Made by a program: the position numbers and the translations under genes. A stretch of DNA of 28,590 bases from Suillus spraguei (Eukaryota > Basidiomycota > Agaricomycetes > Boletales > Suillaceae). The DNA lies in assembly GCA_016800925.1 (NCBI GenBank), contig JABCPU010000723.1, positions 1-28,590 of the forward strand. The letters run 5' to 3'. This document shows positions 10,124 to 18,808 of this stretch, in pieces (the stretch's first letter is position 1; each line of letters opens with the position of its first letter). The notes beneath the pieces are model-generated. The model worked only from the letters and a program-made list of their open reading frames with translations, made no database searches and was not told the DNA's origin.

Positions 10124-10132
10124 TATATATAA
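10124..10132 (+). promoter_or_regulatory. TATA-box-like sequence of deaminase 2
   Basis: TATATATAA lies about 160 nt before the proposed start codon at 10294 and 12-30 nt after the CRE-like repeat. Its position fits a core promoter with a 5' leader of roughly 100 nt or more. Confidence 0.45.
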
Positions 10133-10179
10133 GATGTTGACACAATCCAACCTTGATCCGTTTGTCCGCCCACATGAGC

Positions 10180-10260
10180 CTTCTCAATACTTCCATACTG
10201 ATTGCAACCAACCTACTTCTCAATACTTTCATACTGATTGTAACATTCGCAACCAACCTA
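10180..10260 (+). repeat. Tandem duplication in the deaminase 2 leader
   Basis: CTTCTCAATACTTCCATACT… at 10180-10215 is repeated at 10216-10260 with a 9-nt insertion; both copies end in CAACCAACCTA. The repeat is in frame with the deaminase. An in-frame upstream ATG at 10174 would translate it into a hydrophobic N-terminal extension of about 40 residues. Confidence 0.65.
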
Positions 10261-10293
10261 CTTCCCAAGGTCTCTTCGAGTGCGTTCGCTGCC

Positions 10294-12016
10294 ATGGATC
10301 CCATCGACAACTTAGATGACTTCGACTCCTTGGAGAAGCGCATCCGAGCGCTCTCAACTATATTAATATTGTCCGGATTACACCATACATCACATTCGTA
10401 TCCGAACGTTCTGAGTACCTTCACCCAACATTTTACCACTCTTCTCATCACTGGGGACGCTCGTAACCACGAAGCCAAGAAGGTCATTGCTGTGACAGGC
10501 AACGCAGCTGTTAATGGTTCATTTGCTGTTGTGCAAAACCCTTATTACAGCTCTACACTGGACAAGATACAACGCGAGTGTGTGGAGAGATCACAGAAGT
10601 CATTCCAAGAAATTACATCAAGGTGCGAATATTAGCCAAAGCTGTATATCACCACCCTTATCTTTGTGACTTTTAGCATCGATGATGTCACCCTCAAGGA
10701 ACATATTTCAGACATATGGGGTGCTCTCGTATCCTACAACAATTCGCAGGAAGATTCCCTCACCCTCTGCCGATTCGTAGATTTTCGATCTCGTCGGAAA
10801 CTTTTCACTCGCATTTTCTTGAATGAGAAGACATGGAAGGTGCATGTGGCTCAAAAGCTGTGTGAATGGAGTCCAGCTACCAACGAGCTTTCCGAGACGC
10901 ACTGGTTCGACGCCCCTGATTGGTTCTCGTCGATGAGCTTCCCGCCAGACAAACGTTTACCGATGCGCGAGGAAGGGCCACCGGGCAGTGAAAGAAATCA
11001 GTTTTCCAGTAGAACTGCGCACCTTTGGGCAGGGCTTCTCGGCCGTCTCATCCTATCGCTGGAGTCCTGTGCAAAAGAGGCCCTTGAATTGGAAAGGGCG
11101 AAGAACGCAGTCAAGCTAAGGACAGCACTGAAGAGTGTTTCCGATTCTTATAGCGAGCTGTTTTGCTATGTTTACTGGGACGCTGGTGTCCTGGAAACAT
11201 TGCTAACTCAGACGACGCTCTCCTCAGCATTTGGGCTGCCCATCCACACTAGAGGTGCGTTACTACTATTCAATTTTCATATTCAATTCCTCAATTAACC
11301 ATAATGCGCATTTTTAGTAGGCAGTGACCAGGATGATGAGGGTAAGTCAAACTACAGTTCTTCGCTTGTCATACCTCCTGGTAACTGAATCTCGCATCTG
11401 ATTCAGACGAATCTGGCAACTTGGAGTCTGGACAGCCTACATCTGATGGATGGCGTGTCCTACGGCACCTGAAGTCGGTTCTTGCATCGCGTGCCGCCGT
11501 AACAGAACTTTCCCTCCCTTCTCATCGCCGTATCCTTCAAAGCAACTTTGCAATCAATTTGGTCCAGGTTCCGCGCGGTGGTTCAGATATCACGACTTTA
11601 GAAGAAGTCTGCAACGCGTACTTCAAGAGATTTCCAGATCGTTCGTCAAATAGAGACCAAGATAAACACACCATTGCTGCCAACCTTCCACAGTCCTTCT
11701 CTGGCACCATTCACGCAGAGGCCGTATTAATGGGGTTTCTTACCTATTTCTCTGAATCTTCTCCCCGCGTGACTTATGGCTTGGATCTTGGAGATGATCG
11801 TGTCGAGACTCTGAGCAAGATACTTGACCCGGTAAGTCTTATCATCTATTCTTATATGAGCCGACACTTACTACTGTCATTGATTGTCAGAGAACCGCCG
11901 ATAATATCATCGCTATATCCGAGAAGTATTGCTGGTATTGTGATCGTCTTCGCTCGCTACTTGCGGTCGATGCTGTGCGGTTCAACGTGCTCGGTTCCCA
12001 TAGGATAAAGTATTAG
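10294..12016 (+). CDS. OTT_1508-like deaminase family protein, copy 2
   Basis: Five exons join cleanly: 10294-10622, 10677-11254, 11318-11341, 11407-11831 and 11891-12016, giving about 493 residues. Intron phases and the 24-nt exon 3 match copy 1. Catalytic signatures are HAEAVLMG (H413, E415) in exon 4 and CWYCDRL (C466, C469) in exon 5, the zinc ligands and catalytic Glu of the deaminase fold. The start at 10294 sits in a strong GCCATGG context; an in-frame ATG at 10174 is an alternative. Exon 3 has tandem TAGTAG acceptors (splice after 11317 or 11320). Relative to copy 1 the protein ends early: TAG at 12014 stands where copy 1 reads into YPWSPPRVGVDV, and the same frame continues after it as WSPGVGVDVKVLKKLE, so the last ~60 residues of copy 1 are lost. 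The core deaminase motifs are before the stop. The substrate is unknown; the family is inferred from the motifs and general layout. Confidence 0.78.
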
Positions 12017-12076
12017 TGGAGTCCTGGTGTGGGAGTGGATGTCAAGGTACTCAAGAAACTGGAAATAGCTTTGTTT
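12017..12076 (+). pseudogene. Untranslated remnant of the deaminase 2 C-terminus
   Basis: In the same frame as the stop at 12014-12016 the sequence reads WSPGVGVDVKVLKKLEIALF, matching PRVGVDVKVLEKLEDALF of copy 1. Homology ends where the inverted repeat at 12077 begins. Confidence 0.7.
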
Positions 12077-12152
12077 CATCTGCTCCTGCATGTTCGCTGA
12101 TGCGGCGGGTCAGCAAACACGCGCTGCGTCAGCAAACATGCAGGAGCAGATG
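12077..12152. repeat. 27-bp inverted repeat at the broken end of deaminase 2
   Basis: Arms 12077-12103 and 12126-12152 are reverse complements at 25 of 27 positions (CATCTGCTCCTGCATGTT…), with a 22-nt spacer. The 11-mer GTCAGCAAACA occurs both in the spacer and in the second arm. It begins at the exact point where similarity to the copy 1 C-terminus ends, so it marks a rearrangement or small insertion. Confidence 0.75.
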
Positions 12153-12701
12153 ATTCAATTGTCTCAGCGAAGTACTGGTGATGCGATGAAATGGGATGGC
12201 ACTTTTCGCCGTTTGAGGTGGATTACAGCATTGATTACATTTAAACTGTTTCGACTTCTGTCGCATGAGTTGTGCCTCCTAAACAACGTTCAGAGCTGAA
12301 ATATTTCTTTTCACCTCTGCTCCAGGTTTGTAACGTGCTGTACGGTCTCTTTGGAATGTCATTACAAACAAAATACGGCCCTGATAATTGTTAAAATGTC
12401 TCTAGGATTGAAAGAGACATGCATCGTTTGTGCCAATGCGCACACGCTCATCCGATTTCCCTCAATTATTCCGGCGTCGGGTAGACGCGGATAACAGTGT
12501 CGAATAGACACAGATAGGATGATATCGATGTTCCAGTTGTCATTGTGCAAATGTAAGTGCAAATATAAGGTCTGACAACGTAGGTAACTGTAATACGCTA
12601 CTGGGATATGGATGCTGCTGCACAATACTTTAATATGTAAGGACGGAATGTGTCAACTCAGTATACTAAACCATTGATCGGAATTTAACTTAACCGAGTC
12701 A
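12153..12701. other. Intergenic, no gene recognised
   Basis: Lies between the converging deaminase 2 and the minus-strand membrane protein gene. Short frames on both strands have no family resemblance. It may hold both 3' untranslated regions. Confidence 0.5.
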
Positions 12702-15200
12702 CTATCGAGACCGTGGTCCACATCGTATCCGATTGAGTACCCGACATTTGTCTTTGAAAACCGCGAGCTGCACCTGCAACCAAGGCAAAATATGGAAATC
12801 CCTTGCCGCGCTTACGAGCCACAGCGTGAAGAGCGCCACAATACCGCATGCGCTCCCAGTGGTCGCAAGAGTGATGATGGGCGTGGACGTGAAGACCTGG
12901 TATCAGAACGCAATTATGAAATACACCACGCTGTAGAAGAACAGAACTTCCGTGAGTAACTGAGGCCCAACAACAACAAAAATACTCGCCCCCACAGCAG
13001 CATAGCATATGGAAGTCCGTGCACAGTCGCGAGAGATTTAGTGCCAAATACAGATCGTGTGAGGAATATAACCTGCGGTGATGTTGTTTCAGTGATATTT
13101 GATCACCGGTGCACCATTCTTTCCTCACCGCTGCGTCAGCAGATTCCTGACCATACATCCGATTCTGTCTAGTGAGAAACAAGGACGCGACCAACGATCC
13201 GACGATGCAAAATAAGGAAATATACGTGCTGATGACCGTTACCGAACGCGCATCCTGGACATTGACGGAAGGCACAGCTAAGAAACTGACATCCACTGCT
13301 ACCATTACAGTGGACTGATGTGATTCAGCAAAATAGGCGTGAAGTGATGAGAATCGTAGTACGCACATACATCGTGATGCCCGACCACTCACTGCTGAGC
13401 TTGCTGTTAAAGTTCTTCCAGCGCGGAGAGTTGATGCTGCGGTCGACCCACACTCGTCGGAGTTCTTCCATGTGTGACCGCGGAGCATCGAACAATGCGA
13501 CGTTGACGGCCCATGAAAAAGCCACCAAAAGCTTTGACTTCTTCTCCTTGACGAAAAGAGGCTGGTCCGCGTTTAAACGGGCTTCAGGGAGTCCGCAAAA
13601 GTTGAAAAATTGAGCCCGTGCTAGTCGGGAGGTTAGAAGCGATGTATTTTGCAGCGCGGAACTTACAGAAATAACGCATAAACCTCACTGAAAAACAATC
13701 ATCCTCTGAAGGGAAACAGGATTCAAATACGACGCGTACCTATGACACATATATAATGGGCGCCCCGGTCAGCTTTATCTACATCTAGTGTCGAGCATCA
13801 GTGATGGCTCAACCGCTATAAACAAACCTTTCGCTTGCCTTCAAGCCGATCAATTAAATCCAGAATTTTCGATAATTCATCGCCGTCGAAGGCGATAGCG
13901 ACAAGTCCGTCGTAATAATCTCTATAAACTCCTTTCTGCAACACACGGTGCACTGAGAAGGAAATATCTCACCAGCATTAGCATACACAACGACTTCCTT
14001 GAGTTCTTTGAGCAACTGAGGGCCTGGTAGCTTGTCACTGGGATACAGCTCGCAGTGTTGCCTGAAATCTGGTTAGTCCTGTACTAATATTGCACGTTCT
14101 GTTCCATCATACTGTTAGAATAATTTCATGACCAGACAATGAATACACACCATGACAGACTTGCCAGTACTGATGTTGGATAGCATACTCTGAAGACGTA
14201 AAGAATCAAGCACGCTGTGATATTTGCTCCTGCAAGAGGACGCACTGATATGGCCCCACTTCTCGACGCCCAGAACTCCATCGAAGATCCTTGCCGTGGG
14301 TATTTCATGAAGCCAGAAAAGTAGACGGTTGGGATGATCGACGAAATAGTACCTGAATACTATTTCAGAGTTGTGATTCCTCGTCAATTCCACCACGAGC
14401 TCGATAACACCGCTGTGTAGCTGCAATCCACAAGTCATCAGAGTGAGCAACTTATTGATAGATGAGGCCGTGCTAGATCGGCGTCTTTCGTCCCGCATGT
14501 ACGAGTCGGTGTAGATGCCCTGTTTCCTGCAATAAGCGACGGAGGAAGCGTTGTTATAAATAACATACGCGAACGGTGTCATGAAAGTAGAGCGCTCCTT
14601 CAGGGTGTACACAGGCACACCAGTCACCACTGTCTTCTACACTGCGTTCCGTCATCAAGCACTATTTGCTCCAATGAAATGACAGGACTTGCTCTGAATA
14701 ATCTCTCTTTCCAGCAGGAATATTCACAAGTTTGACTTCCCGCTTGCTGCGACCCTGTTCAAGTCCATCAAGTCATTCAGAATGCGAGAGGCTCACATTG
14801 TAGCGCCTTTATTGTATCGCTTCACCATGGAGGGCGTGAACGGCCTCAACTCCGACTGGCATTGGAAGAATGGAGCTGCAGGTGGTGGCTGCTGGCCATG
14901 ATTAGCTGATGTCGCAGGAGTGTGGACTGGCAATAGTGAGACCGATGAATTGGCCGCGGTCCCTGATACCGGTAGTACCTGTAGTTGAGAATTGCTCAGA
15001 GGAAGGGTGGGCTGGACTGAACCAGCAACTCGCTCTAGGCGTCCATCCTTGTGAGTGTGTAGGTACTGGCGCCTACGAGAACATAGTTGCAGAAGGGTAT
15101 GAAATAGACGATGTATGAGTCGGAACGGGAAAGCAACATATGCGTTCAGAAACACTCTTAATCGCTTTATGGATTTCCCAATTTCATACGTACGTGACAT
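12702..15200 (-). CDS. Basidiomycete multi-pass membrane protein with WW-like HPEGALYF motif
   Basis: Many short exons can be joined in phase. They are 15200-14797 (ends SMVKRYNKGAT), 14746-14693 (KREVKLVNIPAGKRDYS), 14629-14569 (WCACVHPEGALYFHDTVR), 14519 downward (GIYTDSYMRD … YYFVDHPNRLLFWLHE), a piece at about 14060-13940 (HCELYPSDKLPGPQLLKEL), a piece ending DLIDRLEGKRK (about 13830), 13784-13740, 13687-13667 (21 nt), 13620-13367 (AQFFNFCGLPEARLNADQ … WKNFNSKLSSEWSGI), 13314-13129 (STVMVAVDVSFLAVPSV, then IVGSLVASLFLTRQ) and 13072 downward (LPYAMLLWGRVF). The last three carry hydrophobic helices. The family is lineage-specific; function unknown. The HPEGALYF…YTD block resembles a degenerate WW domain (inference). 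One intron (14630-14692) has a GC donor with consensus GCAAGT. The region 14050-14250 and the end near 12930 (a TGA before YQVF) are unresolved, so a C-terminal break is possible. The start could also be 15224. Confidence 0.65.
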
Positions 15201-15274
15201 AATGTTGGTGCAGAACAAAGACACAGGACATAAGGCCTTAAGGTGAACAGGTGTTAGTTCGCACCCCGCTGTCC

Positions 15275-15496
15275 TTACAATAAACTAAGATTGATGATAG
15301 TATCCTTACACGCCATATTCATTGTTCGAGACAGCCTAGTGAGACTATGATCACACATCATACGATATTGAGAGGGAGTTTCATAATATCTTTGTTTGCC
15401 CCTAGAGGCTACGTGACATGGCAAGGCCGCAAGTATGACTACGGATAATAAGAGAACACACGAAAATGAGACGATGCGGGAGGTGAGGAAATGCAA
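15275..15496 (-). CDS. Possible small secreted protein, 73 residues
   Basis: The frame starts MHFLTSRIVSFSCVLLLSVV and continues ILAALPCHVASRGKQ. This is a plausible signal peptide: one basic residue, a hydrophobic core of about 18 residues, and an A-S/A-x-A-like end near residue 31. The rest is basic and has three cysteines in the precursor beyond the core. No homologue is recognised. It lies between the membrane-protein gene and the 14-3-3 gene on the same strand. Small secreted proteins are common in these fungi, but an open frame of this size can occur by chance. Confidence 0.25.
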   Translation of the reverse strand: MHFLTSRIVSFSCVLLLSVVILAALPCHVASRGKQRYYETPSQYRMMCDHSLTRLSRTMNMACKDTIINLSLL

Positions 15497-15593
15497 ATGA
15501 AGTGTCAGGGACCCAAACTATCAGACGTCGCATCGATGCGAGATAGTAGCGGGTAACCAGATATAAAGATCAGGAAAAGATAAAGGGGAACCT

Positions 15594-16511
15594 CTAGTCG
15601 TCGCCTGCAGCCTCAGCTTCGTCTTTTGTATCTGGTTTCTCTGCTGTAAGCCAGCTAAGAAACATAAATTAGATTGGTGGGAACACAACGTACCTGAATC
15701 CTGCATGTCTGAAGTCCATAGGGTGAGGTTGTCCCGTAGTAGTTGCATGATGAGAGTCGAGTCTTTGTAGCTCTCTTCCGAGAGCGTGTCAAGTTCAGCA
15801 ATTGCGTCATCAAAGGCCTGTTTGGCAAGGTGGCAGGCACGGTCGGGACTGTTCAAGATCTCGTAGTAAAAGACGGAGAAGTTGAGGGCAAGACCAAGGC
15901 GGATGGGATGCGTGGGCGGTAGTTCCGTGACAGCAACTTCCGATGCATCCTTGTAGGCACCCAGGGACTTGTCTGCGCTGTCCTTGCGCTTGTCGCCAGT
16001 GGCAAATTCTGCGAGGTAACGGTGGTAATCACCCATCCTGTTGTGGTATGACGTCAGTGAATGACTACGTGTAACATTTGGAGACGTACATCTTGTGATA
16101 GAACACCTTCGACTCGCCGGAAGCAGCGGAAGGAATTAGGTGCTTGTCGAGGACGTCGAGAATGTCCTCGCAGATTTTGGCGAGCTCGCCTTCAATCTTC
16201 TCCCTGTAACCCTTGATCATGGCCACTTGAGCCTCGTTACCCTTGGACTCCTCCTTTTGCTCGATCGAAGAAACAATGCGCCACGATGCACGACGTGCGC
16301 CGATGACGTTCTTGTATGCTACAGACAGAAGGTTGCGCTCTTCGACAGTCAACTCCTGGTCAGATGACGCCACTCGCTTCATGTTCTCAACCATTTCTAA
16401 GTTATTGTGAGCGATTGTACAAGCCAGACATGTTGGTTAATTACCTTCATAACGCTCAGCCTGCTCAGCGAGCTTAGCGAGGTAGACAGAGTCCTCACGC
16501 GAATCAGGCAT
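15594..16511 (-). CDS. 14-3-3 protein
   Basis: Four exons (16511-16445, 16396-16090, 16037-15694, 15643-15594) give 255 residues, the normal family length. 14-3-3 proteins are dimeric cytosolic adaptors that bind phosphoserine/threonine motifs and control kinases, cell-cycle factors and metabolism. Both family signatures are present: [20 protein letters not shown] in the first third and [15 protein letters not shown] near the C-terminus. The phosphate-binding residues are all there (Lys and Arg in [13 protein letters not shown], Arg-Tyr in [10 protein letters not shown]). The acidic tail [15 protein letters not shown] is usual. The N-terminus ([20 protein letters not shown]) is canonical, fixing the start. 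The last intron has tandem NAGNAG acceptors, allowing two proteins differing by one alanine. Two ACGCGT boxes sit just upstream of the ATG. Intact; equivalent to yeast BMH1/BMH2. Confidence 0.97.
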
Positions 16512-16534
16512 CTAAAAAGCAGTTAGCAACGTGA

Positions 16535-16557
16535 TTGACGCGTCCTAAACGCGTCAA
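16535..16557 (-). promoter_or_regulatory. Paired MCB-like ACGCGT boxes in a perfect palindrome
   Basis: TTGACGCGT (16535-16543), a 5-nt spacer and ACGCGTCAA (16549-16557) form a perfect 9-bp inverted repeat, 24-46 nt before the 14-3-3 start codon. Each arm contains ACGCGT, the MluI cell-cycle box bound by MBF-type (Mbp1/Swi6) factors in fungi. The close position suggests promoter or leader placement; function is inferred. Confidence 0.5.
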
Positions 16558-18186
16558 ATACTCACTATTGTATGAGTTGAGGATGAGTATAGAGCTAAAG
16601 AAAGAGTAAGGCGATGAGCAAGGCAAGTTTGTCGTTGAGGAAGACGACGGGAGGACGTACGAGGAGTTGTGGATGGTGGTTGTTTAGAAAAGAGGAGTGT
16701 TGTGGAAATAAAGTGCAAAATTAAATTGAGAGCTGGGCAGAGGGTTCGGGTATAGGGCAGGGTCTAGGGTATATCCAAATTTAGTAACTATTCCCACGCC
16801 ACATCAACTGGATCTGTGTCTTTGATTGTTGCTATTGTGAATTCTAGAACCTCGTTTGTCATATTCTTTGTCGTACCTCGAGCTCGTTGTTCGGCTATGT
16901 TTTAATGCTGTGCTCAATGCTCATACATTTATATTGTAGGTGGCGGCCGGGTACTCCTTATGATGGTACAGGCAAAATTACCTATCCTTATCGCTCCACA
17001 CAGCCCCGCGAACACTGCCAGCTACCAATTATAGAATTCGCTGCTCCTCAGACGTGCCGTCATAGAACTCCATCATGAACGTTACTACGACGCAGGCGGT
17101 GATGACACTGATAGGCTATACTAGGTTTCGGCTCCCATTGGTCTATGTCCAACGTTCCACACGATCAATCTTATCGCCGTTACAGGTCACGGTATGCATT
17201 GGAGACGTCGTCGGGTCATGCAACCCGCACATAATCTAGGACCAATGTATTTCTCCGTACTCAACGGATTCCAGCGAATGCGGTAGCCCGCGGTCACAAT
17301 CGAGAAGGAACGACTGTCTGACTTAGGGAGAAGGCTAGCCATGTTGCATACCGTACGGCGAGTTTAGTACCGAGAAATCCCCTCATCAGGCTACTGCGCG
17401 AACATGCTCTACGTCGAGCTTCTACATTACTGGCAGTGTCACCCTTCTTCTCTCACCGGCGTAAATTAAATTCTACTATCTCCTTATCTGTGACTTATCA
17501 TCCAGTCCAGTAGCTTGTCTAGTCGCCGGAGCGAATGACGAAATACATTTATGTAACCCTTCCTGGCCAGTCTTCTTGACAGTAAAGGCGCTCTTGTCAA
17601 GCGGCTCCAGTATTATTGTGTGTAGAAGACAGCGTTGGATTTAAATTTGCAAGCATGGTCGAGGCAGAGCATATCGCTGACCTAGTCTCCCATGGGCAGG
17701 CCACAGAATGGTATGTTCCTTCTTTATCACGCGTTCTACCACGGTCGTGCGTCTGGCACCACAATAATATCATCCTCTCACCTCCACCTCAATCCCTCTA
17801 ACCAGACCATTACAAGGAAGACAGTCGGTTGTATAGGGTTTCACTAGGCTTAAGGTCGTACATGTACTAGTAGTGCTTCCCTCTGCCCCAGGTAGGTTTT
17901 TCTGGAAACCCGAATTTAGGGATCGCTGGCGAGGCGTAATAAGTTAGATACATCTCTTCTACATGTGTATTCAGCATTAATAATGCACGGTCGTCCATCC
18001 CATCATGTTGTAACGATCGGAGTGGGGATATTAACCTCAACCAAGTTTCTGTTACTGGTGAGATGCATGTCAGGGAGGAGAGGAAATCTCGAGCCCAACC
18101 AAATCGATTAATCTGTGTACCCAGTTGGTGTCTGTCGAGTAAGAACGTTCGCGGAATAGGGTAAAACCGGCGGACTTGGCCTCAAT
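16558..18186. other. Gene-poor intergenic stretch
   Basis: After the 14-3-3 promoter no gene was recognised. Small frames at 16887-17078 and 17616-17801 on the + strand have no family resemblance. The part from about 17900 to 18186 may contain more of the HET remnant described at 18187-18808, but nothing could be aligned by eye. Confidence 0.45.
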
Positions 18187-18808
18187 CTATAGCACTCCGG
18201 ATGACTTAAGCAAATAGTTGACAATCTCAAGAGCGTACCCCTCAAAATCTATGGGAAAAATGACATCAATCTGGATGGTCGGCCACAGCAGACACTGGAG
18301 TATGATACCCACAGCATACGAATGACGAAAGTGACCGCCGGATATTGAATGGGAGTGATACAATCGCACACCGAGGTTGATGGAGTGGATGATGTATCAA
18401 GTTGCGATACCACCAAAACATGGAGCAAACCAGTTCATGGAGTTCAGTATCTATGCATTTGTCGATGCGGTAGGCATCTGACTACGCAAATAATCACTGG
18501 CCTTCTCACGACTTTTGGGGCCTTTCGAATCCCGAAGCTCTGACTTCGGCCTTCTTCATTTCTTCAAAGGTAGCGTAGATAGGCTCCCCTTTGTTCAATA
18601 ATTAGTGAAACAGGGTGCTGTATTCGACGACGCCAGAGGGCCTACACCGTGAAGATCGAATAAAAGCTGGCCTAAAGAGCTCCCTCACATCATTGCGCCC
18701 AACCAACGCCATGTTTGATAGGCGTATGAGGCAGATTGGGGTGTCGTTCATCACATATTCATCGATATTCTTTAGGTCACCTTTCGTATGATGCATGATA
18801 CCAGCCGC
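18187..18808 (-). pseudogene. HET-domain (heterokaryon incompatibility) gene remnant
   Basis: Reading down the minus strand from about 18808: MHHTKGDLKNIDEYV, TPICLIRLSNMALVG, VEYSTLFH, a stop where the family has the HRW motif, LNKGEPIYATFEEMKK (18600-18550), then after frame changes SDAYRIDKCIDTELHE (18482-18435) and CSMFWWYRNL. It ends with LQCLLWPTIQIDVIFPID and FEGYALEIVNYLLKSSGV (to 18187). The pattern S-D-x-x-x-I-D-K followed by S-M-F-x-W-Y-R-N is the core of the fungal HET domain, and LQ-x-LL about 35 residues later fits its RGWTLQELLAP block. HET domains trigger cell death after fusion of unlike individuals. Several stops and shifts show that the gene is dead. Recognition is by remembered motifs only. 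Confidence 0.6.

Noticed and set aside
12685..13488. 267-residue open frame on the minus strand
   Set aside because: It reads through three introns of the membrane-protein gene. Only the part at 13129-13314 is in the coding frame; the His/Cys-rich remainder is a shadow.
14115..14630. 171-residue minus-strand frame taken as one exon
   Set aside because: It includes an intron (14520-14568) and runs past another donor. Only the middle (GIYTDSYM to about GVEKWGHI) belongs to the gene.
16049..16056. TGACGTCA in 14-3-3 intron 2 as a regulatory site
   Set aside because: A single 8-mer inside an intron without other support.
16736..16780. Telomere-like GGGTATAGGGCAGGGTCTAGGG
   Set aside because: It is not a regular TTAGGG array; only a short G-rich stretch in the 14-3-3 upstream region.
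16887..17801. Small + strand frames as genes or transposon relics
   Set aside because: No motif of a retroelement polyprotein or any other family could be recognised in these frames.
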